Below, in pieces: positions 1-10,523 of a DNA stretch of 64,000 nt (within the stretch, counting starts at the first letter, position 1; every line of letters begins with the position of its first letter). Origin of the DNA: Siderastrea siderea (taxonomy: Eukaryota > Cnidaria > Anthozoa > Scleractinia > Rhizangiidae); the NCBI GenBank assembly GCA_964030785.1, contig OZ034975.1, positions 3,056,855 to 3,120,854 on the forward strand. The letters run 5' to 3'. The position numbers and the translations under genes are program-made. The notes beneath the pieces were generated by a model, which saw only the letters and a program-made list of their open reading frames with translations, searched no databases and had not been told where the DNA came from.

Positions 1-97
1 AGCTGTCTTCCACCTCTTAACATGGTCACTGTACTCTCCTGCTGCTCCCTCAGATGATGTTCCAAAAATAACAGCGATTGGTAAACGGAGTGATCGT

Positions 98-634
98 CTA
101 AATAAGAGGAGAAATAGAGAGTACCTCCTGGATTCGCTTAGTGCAATTGTAAGCATGCACAATCTTGGGTACGTATTCATGCCATCCGCTCTCCATTTCT
201 TCGCAGAGCATCCACAATATTGACAGCAACATCAGGTTGAATCTTTCCGCTCTTCCATTGCACTGAGGGTGACAGGGTGCAGTCCTTGAGCGAATCATTC
301 CACATACTTAACTTGCTGCAGCTGGTGAAACAACTTGTTCTCAAAGTCTTTTCCCTGATCCTGTAAGATTCGTGCTGGGAACTCAAAACGAGGTATTAAA
401 TCCTTGTAGAACTTGTTGGCTAGCTGCTGTCTGTGCTGGCTTATTCCTGGTGGGGTACGCTTGCGCGAAGCCTGTGAAGTGGTCGACAGTGACCAAAATA
501 TACTCATGACCGCCAGAGCTTCTTTCCAAGTGCAGGTAGTCTATGGATATCAGCTCAAATGGTGCACTAGTGACAACAAGTTGAAGAGGGGCACGAGTGT
601 GGACATTCATAAATTCTACCTTTGTTTCAGACAA
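98..634 (-). pseudogene. Integrase core, gypsy copy A (frame-broken)
   Basis: Minus-strand pieces at 634-383, 507-295 and 298-98 together spell a retroviral-type integrase core. A first-Asp segment (SIDYLHLE), a second-Asp segment (LQDQGKDFENKLFHQ) and the glutamate segment (HPQCNGRAERFN) appear in the right order. The pieces lie in different frames, so no intact protein is made. In a working element this enzyme would insert the cDNA into the genome. The C-terminal part lies before the window start; the equivalent part of copy B reaches about 50,150. Confidence 0.8.
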
Positions 635-714
635 CTACACACCCTAGTCACGAGGTGGGTTATGTCATGCTCCATATAGGGCAAGTTAAACCTCTCACGA
701 GGTAGCTGTAGTAC

Positions 715-1215
715 TCACTCCGCCCCCAAGTGGCCCCTCTCTTGATGCAACCCCTTGTAAACCAAAGGATGAAATTGCTTTGGTAACACCAGCTGTAAAT
801 ATTTTCTACATTTCCTTGTCAACAACCCATCCACTCCAACTTCTACCTTCGGCTCCTCACGTAACAACGTCCTCACAGAAGAGAGTTCCTTGTGGATTTC
901 ATGGGGAGCAGGTTGGTGTCCGCCTATTTTGTACGCTACCACTTTGGCTGTGCTTGGATCTCGTTTCTGAGCTGCCAGGATGTCATGCAGTTCAATCCTG
1001 TGGTACTTGCTGGCATCCAGGAAGTCAGAGTCCAGGTTAAGCGCTTCGGTCCTATCAATGACCGCTGTAATCCACACGGAACTACTATTCTGAAGTGTCA
1101 TTATCCCAGACACAGTTGCACTGATTACGTCCTGCGAAGTCTCCTGCGTGTAGGCCTTCATGTACCGGTCAATATCTGAAGGCATTCTTGACAAAGTGTC
1201 GGCGGCCTGATTCAC
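715..1215 (-). pseudogene. RNase H-integrase linker with H2C2-like finger, gypsy copy A
   Basis: A 166-residue open frame on the minus strand begins with MNQAADTLSRMP, the typical end of a gypsy RNase H region. It ends with the start of an HHCC-type integrase N-terminal finger (FHPLVYKGLHQERGHLG). It lies between the RNase H and integrase pieces as expected for gypsy pol and is nearly identical to 52,269-51,769. It is a fragment of a dead polyprotein, not a separate gene. Confidence 0.75.
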
Positions 1216-1369
1216 TTTCCCCGGCCTGTACTTGATTTACAATTGTAATCAGCTAGTTCAGACGCCCAGCGATGTCCCGTTGAGTTACGTTTGGGGGTGA
1301 TCAAAATGTACGTTAGCGGATTATTGTCCGTGTACACTACGAATGATGGCGCACAGGATAGGTAATCCC

Positions 1370-2730
1370 TCAGCTGTTGCAAATCCCCGATTTCAACTCG
1401 AGGAACTGAAGCTTCCCAGAGTGAAGGTGGTAATTTTTCTCAGCAGGGTTTAGTGTCCTGGACCCATATCCTATCACTCGCATTTCACTAGACTTTCGTT
1501 GATAGAGTACGGCTCCCAGTCCTTTATTTGAGGCATCTGTATGTAAAATGAATGGGAGACTATAGTCTGGGTAACCCAAGAATGGTGGGTTAACAAGAAA
1601 GTCCACTAATTTCTCTAACACTACTTGGTGTTCATGTGTCCAAGTGATTGCATGACCAGACTGCATTTTTCTCCTTTTGGAGTACACCTCCCTCTTTGAG
1701 CTGCAGGGCTTCCACTGTCAACCCCAGATGTTTTCAGGAGATCGTAGAGTGGTTGTACAATCTTGCAGAAATCTTGAATGTACTTTCGATAATATCCTAA
1801 CAAGCCCAGAATCTTCCCGCATATCACCCATGGTTCATGGTTTAGCCTCGTTGAGTGATAATACAGCCTGGATCCATTAATACACCCGGTATCCATTGGC
1901 AGAGACAATCCTTTGTAGGTAATTGACTTCCTTCTTGAATAACTTGCATTTCTTGGTAGGGTACAGAGATGTTATCTCTAAGACCGTCCAGACAGTTCTC
2001 CATGTTTCTCTGAAATTATGCTGGTGCGTCTCATGAACCAAATGGGATCCGCACCCACTCGTGAAGAACCCATGATGTCACAAATGCAGTGATGTGTTGA
2101 CATTGTGGATTGTGGATTATTTCCGCACACAGACCACTGGTAAGCTGAGCGGGACTTTTCTCACACATCCACGATTAAGCAGATCTTCAAAATATTGTTT
2201 AACTTCTGGATACAAGGGCTTTGCAATAGCTTTGTAGTTTTTTTCTGGACGGGACGATTGTCTGAGATATATATTGAGCTGTAGGCCTTTTGCATACCCT
2301 TCATTATCATCATCTTTGGAAAGGAGTCCGCTTCCTCTGTCCACGTGTTCATCACCAGAATATTCTGGTCTTCTGACAGGTCTCCTAAGTCAACTTCTGG
2401 GAATAAACAACAAGTTCCCCGATCTTCCTTGGTCAGTACATCAGGCGTCCTTTGACTTTCCTCCTCCTCCGGTGACTTATCAGCAAAGAGAACACAGTAT
2501 TCTGAACTTTCTTCATTCTCCCCCTTCCTCGGTTCGAGTGGTGTCACAGATTTCACAAGCGGTAGCGTGCCTAACTCTATTCTATTTTGCAAGCTTATGT
2601 CATGATCTGTAGTATGTATCACTCGATGAAGCGCCTCCTCGAAGGGTAACCAATGTTTCTGGGACCTAGAGGCCTGCTGGCCAAGGTGATTCGGTATCTG
2701 ACTCAAACAATGCCGGGAGTCTTGATTCAA
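1370..2730 (-). pseudogene. Reverse transcriptase remnant and RNase H, gypsy copy A
   Basis: Minus-strand RT and RNase H pieces in order: the RT N-terminal approach (2,344-2,117, ending PVVCVRK), a palm fragment near 2,045-2,080 reading EWVRIPFGS with stops, a connection segment (TKKCKLFKK, about 1,920-1,957), and an RNase H segment with HTDASNKGLGAVLYQ (1,687-1,370). Two stretches are missing: the first palm part after VCVRK, and the stretch holding the YxDD catalytic box, which should fall at about 1,957-1,961. The RNase H frame ends early at GICNS because one base is missing relative to copy B. Enzymatically dead. Confidence 0.8.
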
Positions 2731-2804
2731 CCGGGCCAGTATTTGCAGGGCAAGTGACTACCACTGTCTCATACTTTAAAAACCACCACGCATCTTTTCG
2801 TTAC

Positions 2805-3485
2805 TTTCACGCTACATAGTTCACTTGGGGAGGTTGTCCTGATAAAACTGATCAAGGCTGCAACATTCTCTTGCTTAGCATTTGGAGGAATTGAGCTCAA
2901 CACGCTGACCAACATCTCTTCATGGTTGCTGGGAGACTGACTACCAGAATTTTTCACAATTCCTTCAATCACGCTATATCCAACGATGGGGTGGTCCAAA
3001 GTATCTGCGGAGATCAGGAGGGGTACCGACATTTCACGCTACATAGTTCACTTGGGGAGGTTGTCCTGATAAAACTGATCAAGGCTGCAACATTCTCTTG
3101 CTTAGCATTTGGAGGAATTGAGCTCAACACACTGACCAACATCTCTTCATGGTTGCTGGGAGACTGACTACCAGAATTTTTCACAATTCCTTCAATCACG
3201 CTATATCCAACGATGGGGTGGTCCAAAGTATCTGCGGAGATCAGGAGGGGTACCGACATTTCACGCTACATAGTTCACTTAAGGAGGTTGTCCTGATAAA
3301 ACTGATCAAGGCTGCAACATTCTCTTGCTTAGCATTTGGAGGAATTGAGCTCAACACACTGACCAACATCTCTTCATGGTTGCTGGGAGACTGACTACCA
3401 GAATTTTTCACAATTCCTTCAATCACGCTATATCCAACGATGGGGTGGTCCAAAGTATCTGCGGAGATCAGGAGGGGTACCGACA
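2805..3485. repeat. 227-bp tandem triplication inside gypsy pol (copy A)
   Basis: Three near-identical 227-bp units start at 2,805, 3,032 and 3,259, each opening with TTTCACGCTACATAG and ending at GGTACCGACA. On the minus strand each unit encodes the same piece of about 75 residues (VPLLISADTLDHPIVGYSVIE), the segment that follows retropepsin in gypsy pol. Copy B has only one, internally deleted, unit (about 53,820-54,005). The units differ at only a few bases, so the amplification is recent. Confidence 0.95.
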
Positions 3486-3537
3486 TACCAAGTTCGTCAC
3501 CAGAGGTCGTTAGTTTAAACGAAATCTGAATCCAGCC

Positions 3538-3753
3538 TTAGTAACGGATTTCAGTGCAAGTGGCTGCTTTTAGATCAAGTCCTCCCCCATTGAGTAATTC
3601 CTCCATTTGACGTCTCTTACCTGTTAGCAGGTTCTTAGCAATCCAGTCTTTCGATGCTATGGAAACCTGGGCACCAGTATCCCATAATACTTCAGTTTTA
3701 ACACTGTTGAAAAGAAATTGAACGAGGCACCTCCTTCCCCACCAATTTGGCAT
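3538..3753 (-). pseudogene. Retropepsin fragment, gypsy copy A
   Basis: The minus-strand frame contains VLWDTGAQVSIASKDWI, with the DTGA aspartic protease signature that matures the gag-pol polyprotein. It is followed downstream by the triplicated linker. No gag frame is visible upstream, so this is an isolated relic. Copy B carries the same domain at 54,273-54,058. Confidence 0.8.
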
Positions 3754-4035
3754 CTCTGGCGTGTTGAATTGGTGTCAGGTGGCTAACATACTGACCGCTG
3801 TCGGCTGTCTCCTTTCTCTCCTGACTAAACAGATACTTTATGGCGCTACACAGTTGCTTATGTTTCATCCGAATAACAACCAGAACATTGCTTTAAACAT
3901 GGCCTCCTTCGTCGATAATTAAAACAAACACGGGAGCCTTCAGTTTGGTCATCGGCTATACTTTTTGTTCTACTCTATAACCTAGTACACTTTGATTACT
4001 CTCTGATTTTATTTCTTTTTGCATTTTTCGTCTAG

Positions 4036-4158
4036 ATCTCGATGAATGCCAAAATGGCAGCCACGACTGCAGTGAAAATGCAACATGTGTAAACACTGCT
4101 GGACACTTTAATTGCTCCTGCAACAACGGTTTCAGCGGAGATGGAAAAAAATGTTCAG
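4036..4158 (+). CDS. Gene A: calcium-binding EGF-like exon 1
   Basis: A 123-bp exon between acceptor TCTAG (ending 4,035) and donor GTATAATTT (4,159). It is phase 1 at both ends, so it can be skipped or duplicated without changing frame. It translates as (D)[17 protein letters not shown] through KKCSG, with all six EGF cysteines. It also has a DxDEC calcium-binding start and the CxNxxxxFxCxC Asn/Asp-hydroxylation pattern. Such modules act in extracellular protein-protein contact. Earlier exons of the gene lie left of the window; copy B's equivalent is 54,556-54,678. Confidence 0.85.
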
Positions 4159-4235
4159 GTATAATTTATGTTCTCTATAACACAGTTTACATTGATAACT
4201 CTCTGATTTTTTTTGTTTCTACATTGTCCTTCTGA

Positions 4236-4358
4236 ATATCGATGAATGCCAAAATGGCAGCCACGATTGCAATGAAAATGCAGCATGTGTAAACACCGCT
4301 GGACACTTTAATTACTCCTGCAACAACAGTTTCAGCGGAGATGGAAAAACGTGTTCAG
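4236..4358 (+). pseudogene. Gene A: decayed EGF-like pseudo-exon
   Basis: Same 123-bp EGF unit as its neighbours, but the acceptor reads CTTCTGA instead of CTTCTAG, so the invariant AG is GA. The fourth EGF cysteine is also tyrosine (HFNYSC rather than HFNCSC). The donor GTACAATTT is intact. The exon is phase 1-1, so skipping keeps the frame. Both defects are shared with 55,141-55,263 in copy B, so the decay predates the duplication. Confidence 0.8.
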
Positions 4359-4437
4359 GTACAATTTATGTTGTACTCTTTAACCTACTTCCCTTGATTA
4401 CAGTCTGATTTTATTTATTTATGCATTGTTCTTCTAG

Positions 4438-4560
4438 ATATCAATGAATGCCAAAATGACAGCCACGATTGCAATGAAAATGCAACATGCGTAAACACCG
4501 CTGGACACTTTAAATGCACTTGTAACCCCGGTTACACCGGAGATGGGAAAACGTGTTCAG
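4438..4560 (+). CDS. Gene A: calcium-binding EGF-like exon
   Basis: A 123-bp phase 1-1 exon after acceptor CTTCTAG (4,431-4,437), with donor GTATAATTT at 4,561. It translates as (D)INECQNDSHDCNENATC through GYTGDGKTCSG with six cysteines, a calcium-binding start and the hydroxylation pattern. It is the last recognisable EGF exon before a long intron that is filled with repeats. The next coding sequence of this family on the strand is the EAR exon near 14,043. Copy B equivalent: 55,343-55,465. Confidence 0.85.
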
Positions 4561-5518
4561 GTATAATTTGTCTTCCTTTCATAACGCAAGTTCACCTTGT
4601 TCTTTTTTTGTGAAGATAGATTAGGAGGTAGGTAATGTGAAGAGACATCAAAACATTTTATCATCACCTTGCTGTCAGGTTTTAATGCCGGGTAAAACTG
4701 GTTTGGACAGCAAACTAAAACCTCTCCTGGATCCAGATTGAGAAGTTTTCCTTTCTTTTTATCAAACCAAACAACCTTTAAATCTCAAACCCTTAGACAT
4801 ATTTTGGTTCCCTAAAGGACGTGGAAGAACTCTTTGCCATAGAACAGGGCTAAAATCAACCAATAGGAAATTCAGCAACAATAATTCTTTATGAGAAACT
4901 AGTGGTATATTTACAGGGTGTCCTGAAAATTCGTATCGGATGATCAACCACTAAGAAGCTGGAATTCGAAATAATTTTTAACTGTCTCAAGAGCTATTCA
5001 TGAAGGTCCTTTGTGTCTCTTAACTTCTCACTTTACCTAATATGTAGCTTCTTCGCTTGCCATGGTCCAATAATTTCGCCGTTTCTCGAACAGAAAGTCC
5101 AGATGATCTTTTATTTATTTATTTTTACTTATATTCATCAGTTTGTTTAAATGGTGATTTAAGCGAAAACTTAAACAAATTTTCAGTGACCTAGAAGAGC
5201 ACAAAGCGAAAAATCATGCAGTAGATATATGACACGCTTTAATACGCAACTGTAAAGTACAATTTAGCGAGAAACTATTTCTTTAACAACCTACATGTTT
5301 TAAGAAGTACCGGGTAATTTTCTGGATTATCTTGAAACAAATAATTTAAATCGCGACAAAATTAAGATCATGTGCCTTGAAATTAAGGGTACCAGCATTT
5401 GAGACTTACTGCAGTTGTGGATGACTCAACTAAGATCAAAAGTAGTTATCAGACATTTATACCTATGTGATCAGACATAAAAAGTACAAGAAAATAATGT
5501 ATGCCACTGTGTAGAACA
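4561..5518. other. Intron sequence after the EGF exons, gene A
   Basis: No gene or RNA is recognised here. The stretch is a close paralogue of about 55,466-56,560. Copy B has roughly 130 bp (around 55,833-55,964) that copy A lacks. Short frames on either strand are not conserved in a way that suggests coding. Confidence 0.6.
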
Positions 5519-6638
5519 AATTTAGGAACAGTGGAACTCATTGAATCGTGGACCGTCTGGCCATACAAATTTGGCCGTCTTCGTGGGCAGGCCGTTTGAA
5601 CAGGGTAACGTATGTCAGCCCAAGAAACGAAGAAAGGCGACAAAAACAAGATGACAAAGCATAATTGAAACTAACGAAATACAGTGTACAGTTATCAGTG
5701 TACCACTCGTAAAAGATCATTTGACTTTTTCGCTGAACAAAACATTGTAAATACACGCTCACCACCCAACAGAGAATCGCAATTGAGCCTAAATGTTTCA
5801 TCGTGGTTGTATTATCGGGGAAAGTTCAGTTCATGGGAAACAGTTTGAGAATCAAAAACGCTATCGTTGGTCGCTTTGTTCTGAGACTTGCGCCAGTTGA
5901 CGTCTTTGCTGAATCGTGAAACAGGTAAATCCTTTTCATGAGAAACAGTTTGAGAGTGCAAAACGCGATCGCTGGTCGCCTACTCAGACTTGTTCCAGTT
6001 GATATCTTTTCTGAATTGTGAAATATGAGCGATGAAACTAGCGATGTAGTCAGCTGACTGGACCACGTGAAAAACGGCCTTGAGAAAATCTAGTCGTTGA
6101 TCATTAACTGGGTCTTAAGATAGGAAAATGTTTCAAAGGAAAATGGTTTCAAAACCTCGTCCTAACAGTGTTATGCTTGTGGGCCCGGGGAAAACGTTTG
6201 GGACTCCCAAATAAAAGTGACGGGGATGTTAGTACATCCATATTTCCTGGAAAAGCTTTTTGACGCTTAATTACAGTGTTTGAATATCCGACTCAGGTTT
6301 TAAACAACTTAAATCCTAAAAAGGGACTAAGTAAAAAATATTAATGAAGGGAAAAAAGAAAAAGAAAAGAGAGGAAAATGTGTAGTAAAAGTGCCAGAAA
6401 AATCTAATAAAACTCCAGTGGAGTGAAAAAGAAACTGTGTCGATTTAAAGTAACTAACGTTCTTTGCAAACCTTACACGACGAAATTCTAACCGTGTAAT
6501 GTAAAGTCCGTTCTTGCGACGCATAGATCGAGTGTGAATGTCAGAACGTTTGCAGAACTTTTCCACTAGTGGGACTTGCTTCATGTATGAGCACGACGTA
6601 TTTCCCCAAACACTTAAGCAACAAAAATGATAGGAACC
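5519..6638. repeat. Interspersed repeat R, copy in duplicate A
   Basis: Moderately repetitive sequence starting near AATTTAGGAACAGTGG and running through a block that includes AAAAAGGGACTAAGTAAAA and GTTCTTTGCAAACCTTACAC. Other full or partial copies: about 56,560-58,508 (with an insertion), 62,750-64,000, 12,585-13,560, and partial copies at 9,890-10,360 and 59,500-60,010. The minus strand keeps an open frame of about 85 codons (6,584-6,327) in several copies. I do not recognise a transposon protein. Confidence 0.75.
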
Positions 6639-8886
6639 TTAAAGTGCCACTGGGACCAGAATTTTGGTATTCCATATTTTTGCATTTTCGAAAATAACCT
6701 GTGGTTGTTAGTCACCATGCCAAATTTCAACTCATTACGACGACTGGAAGTCGCTTTTTTCGAACGGTTTTTATTGCGATTTAACGGCCGTCATTACTGG
6801 CCTTTGTTCCGGAAGCTGGCTTGCGAATTAGCGGAAGTGACGTTAGAGGCTTACCTCAAACCTAGTACCTTCATTCGGTTACTTGCCGTGGGAAATTTAA
6901 CTGTCGTCGAGGGAAGATTTCCTGCCAACTGTGTGCTATACGGCCTTCAAATTTTCGTTGCTGCAGCAGTTTTAAAGGGTATTACTTGTGTTGAACAATG
7001 CTACAACAATAATTAATCCAACCACCGAGCTGCTATTTCGCTTCGTCAAAGCCTTGCGACGGGACCCGCAATGGAAAAATGGATAATGTTCGTACTCACA
7101 CACAGTGCAAATATTCAACCCGAGAGGTATTTTTGTTGGCTGTTCTGATCACTTCACGGACGAGTGTTTCCAGAGGACTGTTCATGTTTAAGATGCCATT
7201 GTTGATTCCAACTATATGGAAAAAAAGATCCGGAAAAAACGAGACGAAAGGTACCTAATCTTAACGCAATTGAGGTGATAGTTTGTTTCTTTTTCAATGC
7301 ATCACCATTGTGCAAAACTTATTTTCTTTTGACGTACTTTAAGATTTATTTTGCTGGTAGAAAACCCTTTCAGTTCTGCCGTCCGCTAGCGCGAAGATCT
7401 TCGGCGTAGTCCTCATAAAATGCATCCTGGGCGAATGCAGGACCACCGCGATTAAGCCAATAGTTTGTATTGCTTAGCATTTTTTTTTTAATTCCGCGTG
7501 TGTTAATTTCAAAGCAGTAATCGCTTAGAAGCATCGTCGTTTATTTTATAGCATACCATCCTGAAAGCCGAGAAACTTTTCTCCTTATTTCATGTTGGTG
7601 AAGAGTCGATTGACATTATTGTTTGAATATAAAGGCTTCAACAGGTCGGCTCGTCTTGCTTGGAAATTTAAGTTGGGTAAAAATATCACACGCCACTATT
7701 TGTCTAAGGGGTTTACAATGTTATTTCTTTTAATTGTCATAGCAATCTTAGTAAATGAACTACCAAGAAAAATGATTAGACATCAAGTTATTATTTTTAC
7801 GCAATGAATAAAGTGAAAGCTTCGTTTCCTCAGCGGTCCGCATGTTGTTGAGCAGCAGAAAATTTTCCTTGTGGCTTTGATTTGCACTACAAATATTTAG
7901 ATTCCGGTCACACAACGCCTCCAGTTCTTAAAAAAAGGTCTTGGTTTATTTCACTTTTTTCGGCTCAAGTTAAGAATTCTGCAAAAACTGTTCAAAATAT
8001 TTAGAAACGCCAAACACTTGTGTTTCAATGCATTAAGCGAACACTGTACTGTGATGGACACGATAAGCTTCATCAGCTAACTGCCAGATGACTACAGCAT
8101 TACGGCTCTTCAAGAAAGTTTCCCATACTATGCTAAGAATGGCCAAACATCTCAATGCTTTACAATACATAGTGAATATAAACAACGACAGACAAAATAT
8201 AGCTTCTTTTATTTCTCCAGCGAAGCGAATAATAAAATCAATCGACCGATGCTTGAGAATTCGCGAGCATCAAATTCTAGAGTTTGTGTTTTGTCTAAAA
8301 TTTTCCAAAGCTTAAAACACCAGTTTTCAAATAGCTGGACAGCGATTTATCTGTTGGATAAGTTTTATCCGGTCTTTGAGCATGCTTCTTAGGCCTGAAC
8401 TGTAATCACTGTATGAGCATTATTTCGCGCCTATTTTGAACTCCCGCCAATAAGGCGAGAACAACAGCTTTGAACAGTTTGTTTATAAGCTGAAATCTCC
8501 TGACATCAGTTCTTACATCGTACGGTAAGAAAAATCTTCATTTGCCGAATGAAATGAATCCTCTGATGCTTCGGAAGTTAAAGACTGTTCCGAATCGTAG
8601 AAATACTCTTCGGAGGTTTCGCAGTCGACGGTAGGCATCTTGAGTCAAAACACAAGGAAAACGCGACTGAGGTGAGCCTCTGACGTCACAAGCTATTAAA
8701 TTGCGCAATCACCCAGGAACACGTTTTCAGTAATGGCGGATACATTTTACGCAACTTTGGAGCTAAAAAATGTTAGGATGGACGGTTTCTTGTTCAGTTT
8801 CTGGGTAAATATAGACACAACGCGATATTCTGCGACAGAATTTGGCCGAAATAAACCTACGAATTTTCGTCTCAGTGGCACTTTAA
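6639..8886. mobile_element. TTAA-flanked non-autonomous DNA transposon (piggyBac-like target site)
   Basis: The element occupies 6,643-8,882 (2,240 bp) and has perfect 10-bp terminal inverted repeats, AGTGCCACTG and CAGTGGCACT. TTAA flanks both ends (6,639-6,642 and 8,883-8,886). The paralogous copy at about 58,507-58,515 has the uninterrupted site with a single TTAA (GGAACCTTAAAGGAGAAGG), which fixes the borders. A TTAA duplication is typical of piggyBac-type elements, but the termini are not the usual piggyBac ones. Internal frames (6,627-7,016, 7,592-7,807, 8,088-8,315, 8,733-8,942) resemble no transposase I know, so mobilisation in trans is inferred. Confidence 0.85.
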
Positions 8887-9640
8887 AGGAGAAGGTCACT
8901 CCAGAAACGGTGTATTTTTTGAAATCGCCACTAAAAAGATAACATTAAGGCGAGTTACTGACCGTGGTTTTAGCTTCTAAAGTGCATCTGAACCCACTGA
9001 AATTCCTCTTCAAAGAAGGCTAAAATTCAACGTCGCGGGCCACCATTTTGAATCATACTTAGCAGCCTGGCCGCTTGTCCGAAAGTTCTTCGACAAAATA
9101 GTAGAGACAAACGGAACCGACTTATATAAGCTTGTATAACAAGTTAATCCAAATTATCAATGTAAAAATTGCAGTTACCGCGACCGTAATTGGTTGGGAC
9201 CATGTTGGTCACTCGGTCCATACTGCAGTAAGGAGCTTAACCATCAGATGTTTTTCATGGCGTAATTTAAAAATCATTGCAAGCACACGAAAGGTTTTTG
9301 AGTGAAAACAACTTTTTCATCATTTTTAGTAGTTTGCTTGCAAACAGCAACGTGAAGTGACTAAGGTATGGCTTTCGTTTACAAACGTATTTCTTATTAT
9401 GTCTTTTTTAGTCAGCAGTTTTTTTGCTTGCATGTTTAACTTTACACTCGCTTTTTCCCACACCTAGAGGCATCTAAATGATTGAGAGAATCGCAAGAAT
9501 CTTATGAAAAATTGAAATTCGTTTTCTAACGCGTACAGTTTGTGCTCATATTGAAAGCTTAAGCTCTCTTTCGCAGTACGGTCTTGGTGCTCGGTCAAGA
9601 TTTATCTTGTTCATTATAGTGATACACTCGATTGAAATAA
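8887..9640. repeat. Interspersed repeat RB, copy 1
   Basis: Contains the marker stretches GTTGGTCACTCGGTCCATAC and GAAAGCTTAAGCTCTCTTTC. Related copies occur at 58,513-59,240 (duplicate B), 15,380-15,960, 20,020-20,345, and a short piece at 27,870-27,926. The last three lead directly into the 21-bp minisatellite. No coding capacity is seen. Confidence 0.75.
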
Positions 9641-10422
9641 CGTTGTCATATGATAAGAATAAACCATAAAATGTGAGACCCGACGGCTTTCTGGGAGGTG
9701 TTCATTCAATGACTGCATTTGCATAATTAGCAAGTGATTGTTTTCATACATTACTGCAAAAACACGGTATTTCCTTATTTCCGAATAGTTTCCGGCAAAA
9801 ATTGTTTAAGTTCGTAAACCGATGCAAACTTCTGCAAATTTCGCATTGTATAGCGCTCAAATAAGCCTTTATTGGAAAAATGTGGTTTCAAAAACTCGTG
9901 AAATCCGGTGAAGTGAAAAAGAAATTGTTAAGTTTTGATTTAAAGTAACTCACGTTCTTTGCAAGCCTTACACGACGAAATTGTAACGGTTACCGTGTAG
10001 TGTAAAGTCCGTTCTTGCGACGCATAGATCGATTGTGAATGATAGAACTAGTTGGACTTTCTTTTTGTATGATCGCGATGTATTTCCCCAAACACTAAAG
10101 CAACAAAAATAAAAGGAACCCTAAAGGTACCAGAATCTAGTTTGTGGGCGTGTCTTTAATTTATTTTTATCCCCCTCCAGTTGAATTTCATTATGGTTAA
10201 CTTCGCTGTTACAAACACCCTGAACGGTGCCAAATCAAAAGCTATCATCCCTAAAAGGTCACTTTTTCGTCTCTTTTATGTGAGTGTTTCTTCCTGGAAG
10301 TTGTAAAGGGGAGGAGGGGGGTGTTCGATTGTAAAAGCGTAATCCAGACAAGCGCTGGAGGCAATGGAACTCTGAACACTTATCGGACTAGCCCTGACAG
10401 ACGTCAAAAAACACTAGATGGT
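9641..10422. repeat. Partial repeat R and intron filler, duplicate A
   Basis: 9,890-10,360 matches repeat R (GTTCTTTGCAAGCCTTACAC, then GGTACCAGAATCTAGTTTGT, then AATCCAGACAAGCGCTGGAG). The rest is AT-rich and paralogous to 59,240-60,040. No gene is seen. Confidence 0.6.
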
Positions 10423-10435
10423 GATGATAATAATG

Positions 10436-10476
<41 letters not shown>

Positions 10477-10477
10477 C

Positions 10478-10522
<45 letters not shown>
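10423..10522. repeat. (AAT)n microsatellite at LINE 3' end
   Basis: About 100 bp of AAT/AAC triplets directly beside the 3' end of the minus-strand LINE. It fits a simple 3' tail copied during target-primed reverse transcription and later expanded. In duplicate B the matching site is a short GATGATGATGAT (around 60,049-60,060). Confidence 0.9.

Positions 10523-10523
<1 letters not shown>

Larger units (their letters stand above)
1..3957 (-). mobile_element. Ty3/gypsy LTR retrotransposon, degenerate copy A (cut by window start)
   Basis: Read on the minus strand, the pieces follow gypsy pol order: retropepsin (3,753-3,538), a retropepsin-to-RT linker, RT remnant, RNase H, H2C2 linker and integrase running off the window start. 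No gag is recognisable between the protease and the EGF intron that starts near 3,957. Frames are broken by stops and frameshifts, so this is a relic. The same relic occurs in copy B (49,731 to about 54,474) in the same position relative to the EGF exons, so insertion predates the duplication. The upper boundary is inferred from where intron-like sequence resumes; no 5' LTR was found. Confidence 0.85.

Noticed and set aside
6627..7016. 129-codon frame inside the TTAA element as transposase
   Set aside because: Begins before the element border and shows no DDE motif or known domain; likely chance.
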